Of a stretch of 41,483 nt of DNA, positions 1 through 8,931 are shown in pieces. The stretch is taken from positions 1-41,483 of the forward strand of contig NZ_BACU01000590.1 of NCBI RefSeq assembly GCF_000333275.1, read 5' to 3'. The DNA comes from Azospirillum sp. B4. Lineage in GTDB: Bacteria > Pseudomonadota > Alphaproteobacteria > Azospirillales > Azospirillaceae. Numbering within the stretch: the stretch's first letter is position 1; each line of letters opens with the position of its first letter. The position numbers and the translations under genes were made by a program. A model generated the notes under the pieces. That model searched no databases, was not told the DNA's origin, and worked only from the letters and a program-made list of their open reading frames with translations.

Positions 1-1
1 G

Positions 2-1450
2 CGAATCATCCTGTTGACCACCCTGGCCCTGATCCTGGCCGTGGCGCTGGTGGAGGTGCTGCTGCCGTCCTTCACCGCCTTCCTGGGCAAGTCGTCGCTG
101 TCCTTCGACTACCTGAGGGACGTGCGCGTCATCGGCTGCCTGGTGGCCCTGGTTCTGGTGGTGGGCGGCGTCGGCGGCCTATACCCCGCCGTCTTCCTGT
201 CGGCTTTCCAGCCGGGGCCGGTGCTGAAGGGCAACAGCGGCGGCACGGGCGCCGGCGGTCGGCTCCGGGTGGCCCTGGTGGTGCTGCAGTTCGCCATCTC
301 CATCGGCCTGATGGTGGCGACGGGCGTGGTCTATGGCCAACTGGCCTACGCCCAGGGCCGGGCGCTGGGCTTCAACAAGGACAACGTGGTCGTCCTGACC
401 GACCTCTACGCCCCCGACCTGCAGCAGAAGGCGCTAACCCTGCGCGACACGCTGCGGCAGGACCCGCGCATCGTGTCGGCCGCCTTGGCCGAGTCCTATC
501 CCGGCAGTGGGACGGAGAACAACACGGGCGTGATCCGCCCCGGTTCGCCGTCCGACGACGGCGCCATGGTCCTGCGCCGTGACGCGGTGGACTACGATTA
601 CTTCGCCACCCTGGATGTGCGGCTGGCGGCCGGACGCGTCTTCGACCGGCAATACGCGGCGGACGCCATTCCGCCGGCGGATCCGGCCAATCCCCAGGTG
701 CAGCGCCATGGCAGCGTGGTGCTGAATCAGTCGGCCGTGCGGCGCCTGGGCTATGCCAGTCCCGAGGCGGCGCTGGGCCAGCCGCTGATACTGCCCGGCA
801 AGGCGGGTGAGGCGGGGGTGCGGGTGACGGTGGTGGGCGTGGTGGAGGACTTCCACCAGGGCAGCGTTCACACCGCGGTGGCGCCGCAGATGTTCCTGCT
901 GATGCCCCGGAACTACAGCCAGCTGTTGATCCGGGTGAAGGCGGGGGAGATGCCGGCCGCGCTGGAGGCGATCGATCGCGCCTGGCGGGCCATGGTGCCG
1001 GACCGGCCGGTGCCCCGCGTCTTCCTGGATGCCCAGCTGCAGAGCGTCTATGAGCGCGAGATCAAGACCGGTCAGCTGTTCGCCGCCTTCTCAGGATTGG
1101 CCCTGGTCATCGCCGCCCTGGGCCTGTTCGGCCTGGCGGCATTCACCGCCGAACGGCGGACGAAGGAGATCGGGCTGCGCAAGGTGCTGGGCGCCGGCGT
1201 CGCCGACATCGTCCGCCTGCTGGTCTGGCAGTTCTCGAAGCCCGTCCTGGTGGCCAACCTCATCGCCTGGCCGGTGGCCTGGTTCGCCATGCGCCATTGG
1301 CTGGACGGCTTCGCCGACCGCGTCCCGCTGAACCCGCTGCTGTTCGTGGCCGCCAGCCTGTCGGCCTTGGCCATCGCCTGGGCGACGGTGGCCCTGCACG
1401 CCGCCCGGGTGGCGGCCACCAAGCCGGTCGCCGCGCTGCGCTATGAATAA
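2..1450 (+). CDS. MacB/FtsX-type duplicated ABC permease, C-terminal part (cut by window edge)
   Basis: Inner-membrane permease subunit of the MacB/FtsX superfamily, probably working with a separate LolD/MacB-like ATPase. The reading frame is open from the first bases of the window, so the true start lies upstream; about 480 residues are visible against roughly 820 in the four following paralogues. What remains is the end of the first FtsX module (GGVGGLYPAVFLSAFQPGP), a second transmembrane start (VVLQFAISIGLMVATGVV), a periplasmic MacB_PCD-like region, and the final FtsX module with the RRTKEIGLRKVLGA loop, ending in ALRYE. Its stop codon TAA overlaps the ribosome binding site of the next gene, which starts 12 bases later, so the genes are probably translationally coupled. 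The substrate is unknown. It is most similar to the next gene (both contain RALGFNKD). Confidence 0.9.
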   Translation, partial: RIILLTTLALILAVALVEVLLPSFTAFLGKSSLSFDYLRDVRVIGCLVALVLVVGGVGGLYPAVFLSAFQPGPVLKGNSGGTGAGGRLRVALVVLQFAISIGLMVATGVVYGQLAYAQGRALGFNKDNVVVLTDLYAPDLQQKALTLRDTLRQDPRIVSAALAESYPGSGTENNTGVIRPGSPSDDGAMVLRRDAVDYDYFATLDVRLAAGRVFDRQYAADAIPPADPANPQVQRHGSVVLNQSAVRRLGYASPEAALGQPLILPGKAGEAGVRVTVVGVVEDFHQGSVHTAVAPQMFLLMPRNYSQLLIRVKAGEMPAALEAIDRAWRAMVPDRPVPRVFLDAQLQSVYEREIKTGQLFAAFSGLALVIAALGLFGLAAFTAERRTKEIGLRKVLGAGVADIVRLLVWQFSKPVLVANLIAWPVAWFAMRHWLDGFADRVPLNPLLFVAASLSALAIAWATVALHAARVAATKPVAALRYE

Positions 1451-1462
1451 GGAGGCTGTCAG

Positions 1463-3931
1463 ATGACCGTGATGGGTAATTCGGTGAAGATGGCGCTGCG
1501 CATGATGGCGGGGCACAAGCTCTATTCGGCCATCACCGTCGTCGGCCTGGCGCTGGGCCTGGCGGTGGCCATCCTGATCGGCCTGTTCGTGCGCAACGAG
1601 CTGACCTACGACCGCGACTTCACCGATGCCGACCGCATCTATCAGGTCGACATGACGGCCACCCTGCCAGGCCGCGCGCCGATGGACACCGTGCGCCTCC
1701 CGGCCCCCACCGGTCCCGCCCTGCGCCAAGCCTTCGGCGAGGTGGAAGAGGTGACGCGGATGAGCGAGCAGCAGTCCGCCGTTAAGCGGGGCGACGCCGT
1801 CTTCTCCGAAGACCTGACGGTGGCCGATCCCACCGTGTTCCGCATGTTCGACTGGGCCTTCCGCTCGGGTGACCGGGCTACGGCGCTGGACGATCCGGCC
1901 TCCATCGTCCTGACGGAGAAGACGGCGCGCAAATATTTCGGCGACGCCGATCCCATCGGCCAGACCTTGCTGGTGGACGGTGCGCACGAGGTGCGGGTGA
2001 CGGGCGTGATGCGCGACCTGCCGTCCAACACCCAGTTCGCGTTCGGCGCCCTGATCCCCCTGACCGGCGTGGCGTCGCAATACCCGCCCGAAATGCTGGG
2101 GATGTGGGGCGGCATGAGCATGCTGACCTTCGTGAAACTGGCCCCGGGGGCGGATCCCGCCCGGCTGACGGCAGGCCTCCCCGCTTTCACCGCCGCCATC
2201 CCGCCCCGGACCAGCAGCACCGGCGTGATCCATTTTGACACCATCTTCCACTTCTTCCTGGTGCCGCTGGCCCAGGCCCACCTGACGCCCGCCCTGCATG
2301 CCCAGGTGGCGACGATCACGCCGGCGGAGATCGCCACCTTTTCCGCCGTGGCCGTCCTGGTGCTGGCCATCGCCTGCATCAACTTCATGAACCTGGCGAC
2401 GGCCCGCGCGTCCTTGAGGGCGCGGGAGGTAGCGTTGCGCAAAGTCGTGGGGGCCAGCCGGCGCCAAGTCATGGCCCAGTTCCTGGGGGAATCCCTGCTG
2501 CTCAGTGTCGTGGCCCTGGTCCTGGCCCTCGCCCTGACGGAGATGGCGCTGCCCTCCTACGCCGCCTTTCTGGGCAGGGATGGCCTGGCCTTCCAGTACT
2601 GGCGCGATCCCGTGGTCCTGGCGGGCCTGGCCCTGCTGATCCTGGTGGTCGGCGGCGTCGGTGGCTTCTATCCCGCCGTCGTGCTGTCCGCCTACCAGCC
2701 CGGCCCGGTGCTGAAGGCCGGGCGGACGGGGGGGGCCGCCGGCGGGCGTGCCCGCGCGCTGCTGGTGTTGCTGCAGTTCGCCGTATCGATCGCGTTGATG
2801 GTGGCGACCGGCGTGGTCTACAGCCAAATGTCCTTCGCTCAGGGTCGCGCACTGGGCTTCAACAAGGACGACGTCGTCATCCTGCCCCTGCCGCCGGAGG
2901 GCGTGGACCGAAAGGGGAGCCGGGCTGATACGCTGGCCGACACGCTGCGCCGCGATCCCCGCATCGCCGTCGTGTCCGCCGCCGCCACCATCCCCGGTGG
3001 CCAGATGGAAATGTCCGCCGGCATCCACCGCACGGGGGAAGGGGCGGATGAGCCCATCGTCATGCGCCAGGACGCCGTGGATTATGATTACTTCGCGGCC
3101 CTGGGCATACCGCTGGCGGCCGGCCGGGTCTTCGACCGCCAGCGTCCGGGCGACATCCTGGCCCCGGGCGGCGGCCACGCTGTGCGGCACACGTCCGTCA
3201 TCCTGAACCAGACGGCGGTGCGGCGCCTGGGCTACACCACCGACGCGGCGGCCCTGGGCGCCACCTTGGTCGTGCCGTCTGATCATGACGAGCCTGGCGT
3301 CCAGGCCACGGTCGTGGGCGTGGTGAGGGATTTCCGCCAGGGCAGCGTGCGCACCATCATCGCCCCCAACCTGTTCATCCTGCAGCGGGAGGAGTTCCAC
3401 CAGCTGATCATCCGGGTGAAGCCGGGGCAGATGGCGGGCGCCTTGGCGCTGATCGACGACACCTGGCGCCACCTGGTGCCGGACCAGCCCGTACCCCGCT
3501 TCCTGCTGGATGACCAGTTGCGCATCGTCTACGGCACGGAAACCAGGGCCGGCCAAATGTTCGCGGCGTTCTCCGGCCTGGCCATCGTCATCGCGGCGTT
3601 GGGCCTGTTCGGTCTGGCCGCCTTCACCGCCGAGCGGCGCACCAAGGAGATCGGCGTGCGCAAGGTGCTGGGCGCCAAGGTGGCGGACATCGTGCGCCTC
3701 CTGGTCTGGCAGTTCTCCAAGCCCGTGCTGGTGGCCAACGTCGTCGCGTGGCCGGTGGCCTGGTTCGCCATGCGGCACTGGCTGGATGGCTTCGCCGAGC
3801 GCGTGTCCTTGAACCCCCTGTTGTTCGTGGCCTCCAGCCTGTCGGCCTTGATGGTCGCCTGGGCCACCGTGGGCCTGCACGCCGCCCGCGTGGCGACGAC
3901 CAGGCCCGTTGCCGCCCTGCGATATGAATAA
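1463..3931 (+). CDS. MacB/FtsX-type duplicated ABC permease (paralogue 2 of 5)
   Basis: An 822-residue inner-membrane permease with two MacB_PCD+FtsX modules in one chain, the layout of ADOP-type duplicated permeases. Visible order: transmembrane helix near residues 20-45; periplasmic region to about 280; three-helix FtsX core from about 290 with the cytoplasmic RAREVALRKVVGASRR loop; a second first-helix near 435-465; periplasmic region; and a C-terminal FtsX core with RRTKEIGVRKVLGA, ending in ALRYE. The ATG follows an AAGGAGG Shine-Dalgarno that begins in the stop codon of the preceding gene. No ATP-binding domain is present, so an ATPase must come from elsewhere. Role in lipoprotein, peptide or drug export is inference; the substrate cannot be read from sequence. 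Confidence 0.93.
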   Translation: MTVMGNSVKMALRMMAGHKLYSAITVVGLALGLAVAILIGLFVRNELTYDRDFTDADRIYQVDMTATLPGRAPMDTVRLPAPTGPALRQAFGEVEEVTRMSEQQSAVKRGDAVFSEDLTVADPTVFRMFDWAFRSGDRATALDDPASIVLTEKTARKYFGDADPIGQTLLVDGAHEVRVTGVMRDLPSNTQFAFGALIPLTGVASQYPPEMLGMWGGMSMLTFVKLAPGADPARLTAGLPAFTAAIPPRTSSTGVIHFDTIFHFFLVPLAQAHLTPALHAQVATITPAEIATFSAVAVLVLAIACINFMNLATARASLRAREVALRKVVGASRRQVMAQFLGESLLLSVVALVLALALTEMALPSYAAFLGRDGLAFQYWRDPVVLAGLALLILVVGGVGGFYPAVVLSAYQPGPVLKAGRTGGAAGGRARALLVLLQFAVSIALMVATGVVYSQMSFAQGRALGFNKDDVVILPLPPEGVDRKGSRADTLADTLRRDPRIAVVSAAATIPGGQMEMSAGIHRTGEGADEPIVMRQDAVDYDYFAALGIPLAAGRVFDRQRPGDILAPGGGHAVRHTSVILNQTAVRRLGYTTDAAALGATLVVPSDHDEPGVQATVVGVVRDFRQGSVRTIIAPNLFILQREEFHQLIIRVKPGQMAGALALIDDTWRHLVPDQPVPRFLLDDQLRIVYGTETRAGQMFAAFSGLAIVIAALGLFGLAAFTAERRTKEIGVRKVLGAKVADIVRLLVWQFSKPVLVANVVAWPVAWFAMRHWLDGFAERVSLNPLLFVASSLSALMVAWATVGLHAARVATTRPVAALRYE

Positions 3932-3943
3932 GGAGTCACCGCC

Positions 3944-6427
3944 ATGAAGATGCTGGGCAGTTTCCTGAAGGTGGCGGTGCGCATCCTGGTGCGTGACCGG
4001 ATGTACACCGTGCTGAACGTGGCGGGCTTGGCCATCGGCATCGCCGCCGCCAGCATGCTGGGCCTCTATGTCTGGCATGAGACCAGCTACGACGCCTTCT
4101 TCACCAACGCCAACCGCATCTACCGCGTGGACAAGACGGAGCTGCTGCCCGGCCGGGCGGCCATCACCTACGATTCCACGGCCAAACCCCTGGCACCGCT
4201 GCTGAAGCAGGACTTCCCCGAGGTGGAGGCGGCGGTGCGTGTCCATTCCGAACCGGTGGTGGTGGCGCATGACGGCACCGCCTTCCGCGAACGGGCGCTG
4301 GTGGTGGACGCGGACTTCTTCCACCTGTTCGACCTACCCTTCATCGCCGGCGACCCGGCCACGGCCATCCGGGAGCCGGGCACCATCGTCCTGCCGGAAA
4401 GCATGGCGCGCAAATACTTCAACGGGGTGGATGTGCTGGGCCGGACGCTGACCCTGACCAATGGCATCAGCCTGACGGTCACCGGCGTCATGCGCGACCT
4501 GCCCACCAACACCCACCTGCGCCGCGACGCCATGGTCACCGCCATCACCACGCGCCTGGGCCCCAATTTCGACGACTGGTTCGCCCGCATGGACACGCGG
4601 TGGAACACCAATTTCCTGCGCACCTACATCCTGGTGAAGCCCGGCACCGACACCGCGGCGTTGACGGCGCGATTCCCCGCCTTCCTGGCGTCGCGCGACA
4701 GTGACTATCTGTCCCCCGGCACGGGCAAGCCCAGCAAGGCCCTGGTGCTGACGGGCCTGACCCACATCCACACCGACCCCACCGGGGTCGGCGCCAACCT
4801 GCTGGGCGTGCTGCATGGCCTGGTCGCCGTGGCCGGCGTGGTGCTGGGCATCGCCATCATCAATTTCATCAACCTGTCCACCGCGCGCTCCTCCCTTCGG
4901 GTGCGCGAGGTGGCGGTGCGCAAGGCGCTGGGCGCGCCGCGGGGGACCCTGATCGCCCAGTTCATGGTGGAATCGGTGCTGCTGACGCTGGGTGCCGCCC
5001 TGCTGGCCGTGGCCCTGACGGAAATAGCCATGCCCGTCTTCGTGCGGCTGCTGGGCATCCGCTTCGACCAGAGCTACCTGGCCAGCCCCTGGCTGATCCT
5101 GGCGGAGCTGGCCGGCGTGGTGGTGGTGGGCGGCCTGGCCGGCATCTACCCCGCCGTGGTGTTGTCGCGGCCGGCGGCGTCCGTGCTGCTGAAGGGTGGG
5201 CCGGCGTCGGCCGGGGGCGGGTTCGTGCGCACCATCCTGGTGGTCGCCCAATTCACCGCCGCCATCCTGCTGGCCATCTCCACCGTCGTCATCTTCCAGC
5301 AGACCCGCTACGCCAGCAGCCAGCAACTGGGCTTCCAGGCCGAGGGCGTGCTGCTGGTGCGCGAACTGCACCAGCCCGAGGCGCGCGATCATATCGACAG
5401 CTTCCGCCAGGCGCTGCTGCGCATCCCCGGCGTGGCCGGTGCCGGCGCCAGCGGCCACGCGCCCAGCGATGGGTCGGACAGCACCGACAACTACCATATG
5501 CCGGCCACCGTGGACGATGGCACCATCGTCTTCCGCAGCGAATTCATCGGCCACGATTATCTGCAAGCCATGGGCGTGCGCCTATTGGCCGGCCGCCTGT
5601 TCGACCGCCAAGCGACCGCCGACGCGTTGCGCAGCAAGACGGCGGCCGGCCAGGGGGAAGGCCAGGGGATCGGCAACGCCCGTCCCACCGACCCCCAGGG
5701 GCGCACCACCGTGCTGTCGTTGCGCGCCATCCAGCGCCTGGGCTTCCACACGCCGGAAGAGGCGATCGGCCGCCAGGTCATCTACGATGTCGACTATCCC
5801 CTGACCATCATCGGCGTCATCGACGACCTGCAGTTCAACAGCGCCCGGACGGAGCTGCAGCCCACCGCCTTCCTGCTGGATGAAAAGGGGCTGGATGTCA
5901 TGGCCGTGCGCCTGGACCCCAGCGCCGGCCCCGCCACCCTGGCGGCCATCGACCGGCTGTGGGCGGACACCTTCCCCACCATTCCGCTGAACCGGCAGTT
6001 CCTGGATGACCACATCCGTGACGCGTACGTGGGCGAACAGCGCCAGGGCATGCTGCTGGGCGGTTTCACCGGCCTGGCCATCCTGATCGCCTGCCTGGGT
6101 TTGTTCGGCCTCGCCGCCTTCACCGCCCAGCGGCGGACCAAGGAGATCGGGCTGCGCAAGGTGCTGGGCGCCGGGGTGCTGGACATCGTGCGCTTGCTGG
6201 TCTGGCAGTTCAGCAAGCCGGTCATGGCGGCCAACCTGATCGCCTGGCCTCTGGCCTGGCTGGGCCTGCACCGCTGGCTGGAGGGCTACGCCTACCGCAT
6301 CCAGATGAGCCCCCTGGTCTTCGCCGTGGCGGGTCTGGCGGCCCTGGTGATCGCCTGGGTGACGGTGGCGGGGCATGCGGCCCGGGTGGCGGCGGCCAAG
6401 CCGGTCAACGCCCTGCGCTATGAATGA
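3944..6427 (+). CDS. MacB/FtsX-type duplicated ABC permease (paralogue 3 of 5)
   Basis: An 827-residue two-module permease. The N-terminus (FLKVAVRILVRDRMYTVLN) leads into the first helix and a YDAFFTNANRIYRV stretch typical of MacB_PCD domains. The first FtsX core carries RVREVAVRKALGAPRG, a mid-protein junction ends at LLKGG, and the C-terminal FtsX core carries RRTKEIGLRKVLGAG and ends in ALRYE. It starts 12 bases after the previous stop with AAGGAG overlapping that TAA. By shared phrases (INFINLSTARSSLR, QQTRYAS) it groups with the next two genes rather than with the first two. The mid-protein periplasmic domain carries a local insertion (about residues 560-585, rich in Gly and Gln) not seen in paralogues 4 and 5. 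Confidence 0.93.
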   Translation: MKMLGSFLKVAVRILVRDRMYTVLNVAGLAIGIAAASMLGLYVWHETSYDAFFTNANRIYRVDKTELLPGRAAITYDSTAKPLAPLLKQDFPEVEAAVRVHSEPVVVAHDGTAFRERALVVDADFFHLFDLPFIAGDPATAIREPGTIVLPESMARKYFNGVDVLGRTLTLTNGISLTVTGVMRDLPTNTHLRRDAMVTAITTRLGPNFDDWFARMDTRWNTNFLRTYILVKPGTDTAALTARFPAFLASRDSDYLSPGTGKPSKALVLTGLTHIHTDPTGVGANLLGVLHGLVAVAGVVLGIAIINFINLSTARSSLRVREVAVRKALGAPRGTLIAQFMVESVLLTLGAALLAVALTEIAMPVFVRLLGIRFDQSYLASPWLILAELAGVVVVGGLAGIYPAVVLSRPAASVLLKGGPASAGGGFVRTILVVAQFTAAILLAISTVVIFQQTRYASSQQLGFQAEGVLLVRELHQPEARDHIDSFRQALLRIPGVAGAGASGHAPSDGSDSTDNYHMPATVDDGTIVFRSEFIGHDYLQAMGVRLLAGRLFDRQATADALRSKTAAGQGEGQGIGNARPTDPQGRTTVLSLRAIQRLGFHTPEEAIGRQVIYDVDYPLTIIGVIDDLQFNSARTELQPTAFLLDEKGLDVMAVRLDPSAGPATLAAIDRLWADTFPTIPLNRQFLDDHIRDAYVGEQRQGMLLGGFTGLAILIACLGLFGLAAFTAQRRTKEIGLRKVLGAGVLDIVRLLVWQFSKPVMAANLIAWPLAWLGLHRWLEGYAYRIQMSPLVFAVAGLAALVIAWVTVAGHAARVAAAKPVNALRYE

Positions 6428-6433
6428 GCCCAA

Positions 6434-6449
6434 GCCGCCGGATGGCGGC
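6434..6449. other. short GC hairpin in the only long intergenic gap of the permease array
   Basis: GCCGCC-GGAT-GGCGGC forms a perfect 6-bp stem with a 4-base loop between paralogues 3 and 4. The gap here is 39 bases against 11-12 at the other three junctions. No T-run follows, so it is more likely an mRNA-processing or stability element than an efficient terminator. Confidence 0.4.
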
Positions 6450-6466
6450 GCCCGGCGATTGAGGGG

Positions 6467-8920
6467 ATGAAAATGCTGGGGAATTTCCTGAAGGTGGCGG
6501 TGCGGGTGCTGGTGCGCCAGCGGCTCTACACCATCCTGAACATCTCAGGCCTGGCGCTGGGCATCGCCACGGCGGCCATGATCGGCCTCTTCGTCTGGCA
6601 TGAGATGCACTATGACGGCTTCTTCACCCATGCCGATCGCATCTACCGCGTGGTGCGCACCTATCAGACGCCCAGCGGCGCGCCCATGACGGTCGCGGCC
6701 GAGGCGAAGCCCTTGGGGCCTGCCCTGGCCCGCGATTTTCCGGAAATGGAGGTCGTGGTGCGGGCGGCCGGCCATGGCGTGGCGGTGCGCCGCGACGGCG
6801 CCGTGTTCGAGGCGCGGGTGACCGTGGCCGACCCGGACTACTTCCGGCTGTTCGACTGGCCCTTCCTGGCGGGCGATCCGGCAACGGCCATCCGGGGGTC
6901 GGGCACCGTGGTCCTGACGGAAACGGCGGCCCGCAAGTATTTTGGTACTACCGACACCCTAGGCCGGGTGCTGACCCTCACGTCGGGCGCCACGTTGACG
7001 GTGACAGGCATCGTGCGCGACCTGCCGTCCAACACCGTCTTCCATCTGGAGATGCTGACCAACATCGCCACCCGCTTCAACGACGGCTGGGACCCGATGT
7101 TCGCGGCCGCCGATGGGCAATGGGACCACAGCTTCCTGCGCACCTACGTCCTGCTGAAGCCGGGGACGGACCCGGCCGTCCTGACCGCCCGGCTGCCGGA
7201 CTTCCTGCTGGCGCGCATGAAGGACTATCTGAGCGAGACGACGGGCAAGCCCAACATCCGCCTGGCCCTGCAACCGCTGACCCGCATTCATGTGGAAGGC
7301 ATCAGCGACGACGGCGTGCCCTTGTCCCTGCTGCTGACCTTCGTCGGCATCGCCTTCCTGGTGCTGGGCATCGCCATGGTGAATTTCATCAACCTGTCGA
7401 CGGCCCGCTCCTCCCTGCGGGCACGGGAGGTGGCGATCCGCAAGACCATGGGCGGCGGACGCGGCCTGCTGGTGGCGCAGTTCCTGACGGAATCGCTGCT
7501 GCTGGCCCTGGTTTCGGGCGTGCTGGCGCTGGCGCTGGTGGAACTGGCCATGCCGCGCTTCCTGGGCGCGCTGGGCCTGCACATGGACCAGCGTTTCCTG
7601 TCCGGTTGGTGGGTGGCGGCGGTGACCCTGCCGCTGGTGGCCGTGGTGGGGCTGCTGGGCGGCCTCTACCCGGCGCTGGTGCTGTCACGGCCCCGGCCGG
7701 GCGAGTTGTTGAAGGGCGGCACGGGGGCGGCCGGCGGCGGGCGCCTGCGCGGCGCCCTGGTCGTCATCCAGTTCGCCGCCGCCATCGTGCTGGTCATTTC
7801 CACCGTCATCGTGGTGCAGCAGACCCGCTACGCCAGCACCCAGCGCCTGGGCTTCCTGCCGGAGAACGTGGTGCTGCTGCGCGGGCTGGACAGCCCGGAG
7901 GGCCATGCGCACCAGGATGCCCTGCGCCAGGCCCTGTTGCGCATCCCCGGGGTCATGCGGGCGGGCGCCACCCTGGCACCGCCGGCCGATGGCTCGGACT
8001 GGTTCGCGACCTTCCATATGCCCGACGTCCCCAAGGACGGGTGGATGCGCCTGCGGACCGAGGGCGTGGACATGGGCTATATGGAGGCGCTGGGCATCCA
8101 CCTGCTGGCCGGGCGCCTGTTCGACCCGACCCGCGCCATAGACATCGTCCTGGACCGGGGGGAGCCGCCGGAGCTTCCGGACATGCCTCGGGGCGGCACC
8201 ATCATCCTGTCGTCCCTGGCCGTGGCCCGCCTGGGCCTGGGCACGCCGGAACAGGCGGTCGGCCGCACCCTGGTGATGGAGGACCGTACGGTCATGACCA
8301 TCATCGGCGTGGTCGACGACGTGCAGTTCAGCACGGCGCGCGAGGTGCTGGAGCCCACGGTCTATGTGATGGCGCCGGGGCATGTGGAGACCATGGCCGT
8401 GCGTGTGGCGGCCGGCAGCGGCCCCGCCACCCTGGCCGCCATCGACGACGCCTGGCGCGGCCTTTACCCCGACCTGCCGGTGAAGCGGGAGTTCATGGAC
8501 GACAATATCCGCGCCGCCTATGCCGGGGAGCGCCAGCAGTCGCTGCTGCTGGCCACGTTCGCCGGCCTGGCCATCCTGATCGCCTGCCTGGGCCTGTTCG
8601 GCCTGGCGGCCTTCACGGCGGAACGGCGGACGAAGGAGATCGGGCTGCGCAAGGTGCTGGGCGCCACCATTCCGGACATCGTGCGCCTGCTGGTCTGGCA
8701 GTTCAGCAAGCCCGTGGCGCTGGCCACCCTGGTCGCCTGGCCCGTGGCCTGGGTGCTGGCCGGTCATTGGCTGGGCGCGTTCGTCTACCGCATCGACCGT
8801 GATCCGCTGGTGTTCGCCGTGGCCGGCCTGGCGGCGTTGCTGGTCGCCTGGGTGACGGTGGCCGGCCACGCCGCCCGGGTGGCGGCGGCGAAGCCGGTCG
8901 ACGCGCTGCGATACGAATAA
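6467..8920 (+). CDS. MacB/FtsX-type duplicated ABC permease (paralogue 4 of 5)
   Basis: An 817-residue inner-membrane permease with two MacB_PCD/FtsX modules. The start MKMLGNFLKVAVRVLVRQR is nearly the same as in paralogue 3, and the ATG follows GAGGGG. The first FtsX core carries RAREVAIRKTMGGGRG, then a GGLYPALVLSRPRP turn, a second amphipathic/TM start (VVIQFAAAIVLVISTV), a periplasmic domain and the terminal FtsX core ending in ALRYE. A 45-base stretch here (8621-8665) is identical to 1151-1195 in the first gene, showing that nucleotide identity is kept in the C-terminal loop. Export or lipoprotein-handling function is a family-level inference. Confidence 0.93.
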   Translation: MKMLGNFLKVAVRVLVRQRLYTILNISGLALGIATAAMIGLFVWHEMHYDGFFTHADRIYRVVRTYQTPSGAPMTVAAEAKPLGPALARDFPEMEVVVRAAGHGVAVRRDGAVFEARVTVADPDYFRLFDWPFLAGDPATAIRGSGTVVLTETAARKYFGTTDTLGRVLTLTSGATLTVTGIVRDLPSNTVFHLEMLTNIATRFNDGWDPMFAAADGQWDHSFLRTYVLLKPGTDPAVLTARLPDFLLARMKDYLSETTGKPNIRLALQPLTRIHVEGISDDGVPLSLLLTFVGIAFLVLGIAMVNFINLSTARSSLRAREVAIRKTMGGGRGLLVAQFLTESLLLALVSGVLALALVELAMPRFLGALGLHMDQRFLSGWWVAAVTLPLVAVVGLLGGLYPALVLSRPRPGELLKGGTGAAGGGRLRGALVVIQFAAAIVLVISTVIVVQQTRYASTQRLGFLPENVVLLRGLDSPEGHAHQDALRQALLRIPGVMRAGATLAPPADGSDWFATFHMPDVPKDGWMRLRTEGVDMGYMEALGIHLLAGRLFDPTRAIDIVLDRGEPPELPDMPRGGTIILSSLAVARLGLGTPEQAVGRTLVMEDRTVMTIIGVVDDVQFSTAREVLEPTVYVMAPGHVETMAVRVAAGSGPATLAAIDDAWRGLYPDLPVKREFMDDNIRAAYAGERQQSLLLATFAGLAILIACLGLFGLAAFTAERRTKEIGLRKVLGATIPDIVRLLVWQFSKPVALATLVAWPVAWVLAGHWLGAFVYRIDRDPLVFAVAGLAALLVAWVTVAGHAARVAAAKPVDALRYE

Positions 8921-8931
8921 GGGGGCCCTTC

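Noticed and set aside
1091-4324. Very long minus-strand open frame opposite the permease array (and similar ones at 7685-8869, 8785-10977)
   Set aside because: Antisense shadows of GC-rich permease genes: low-complexity Gly/Arg/Gln/His composition, no ribosome binding site and no family resemblance.
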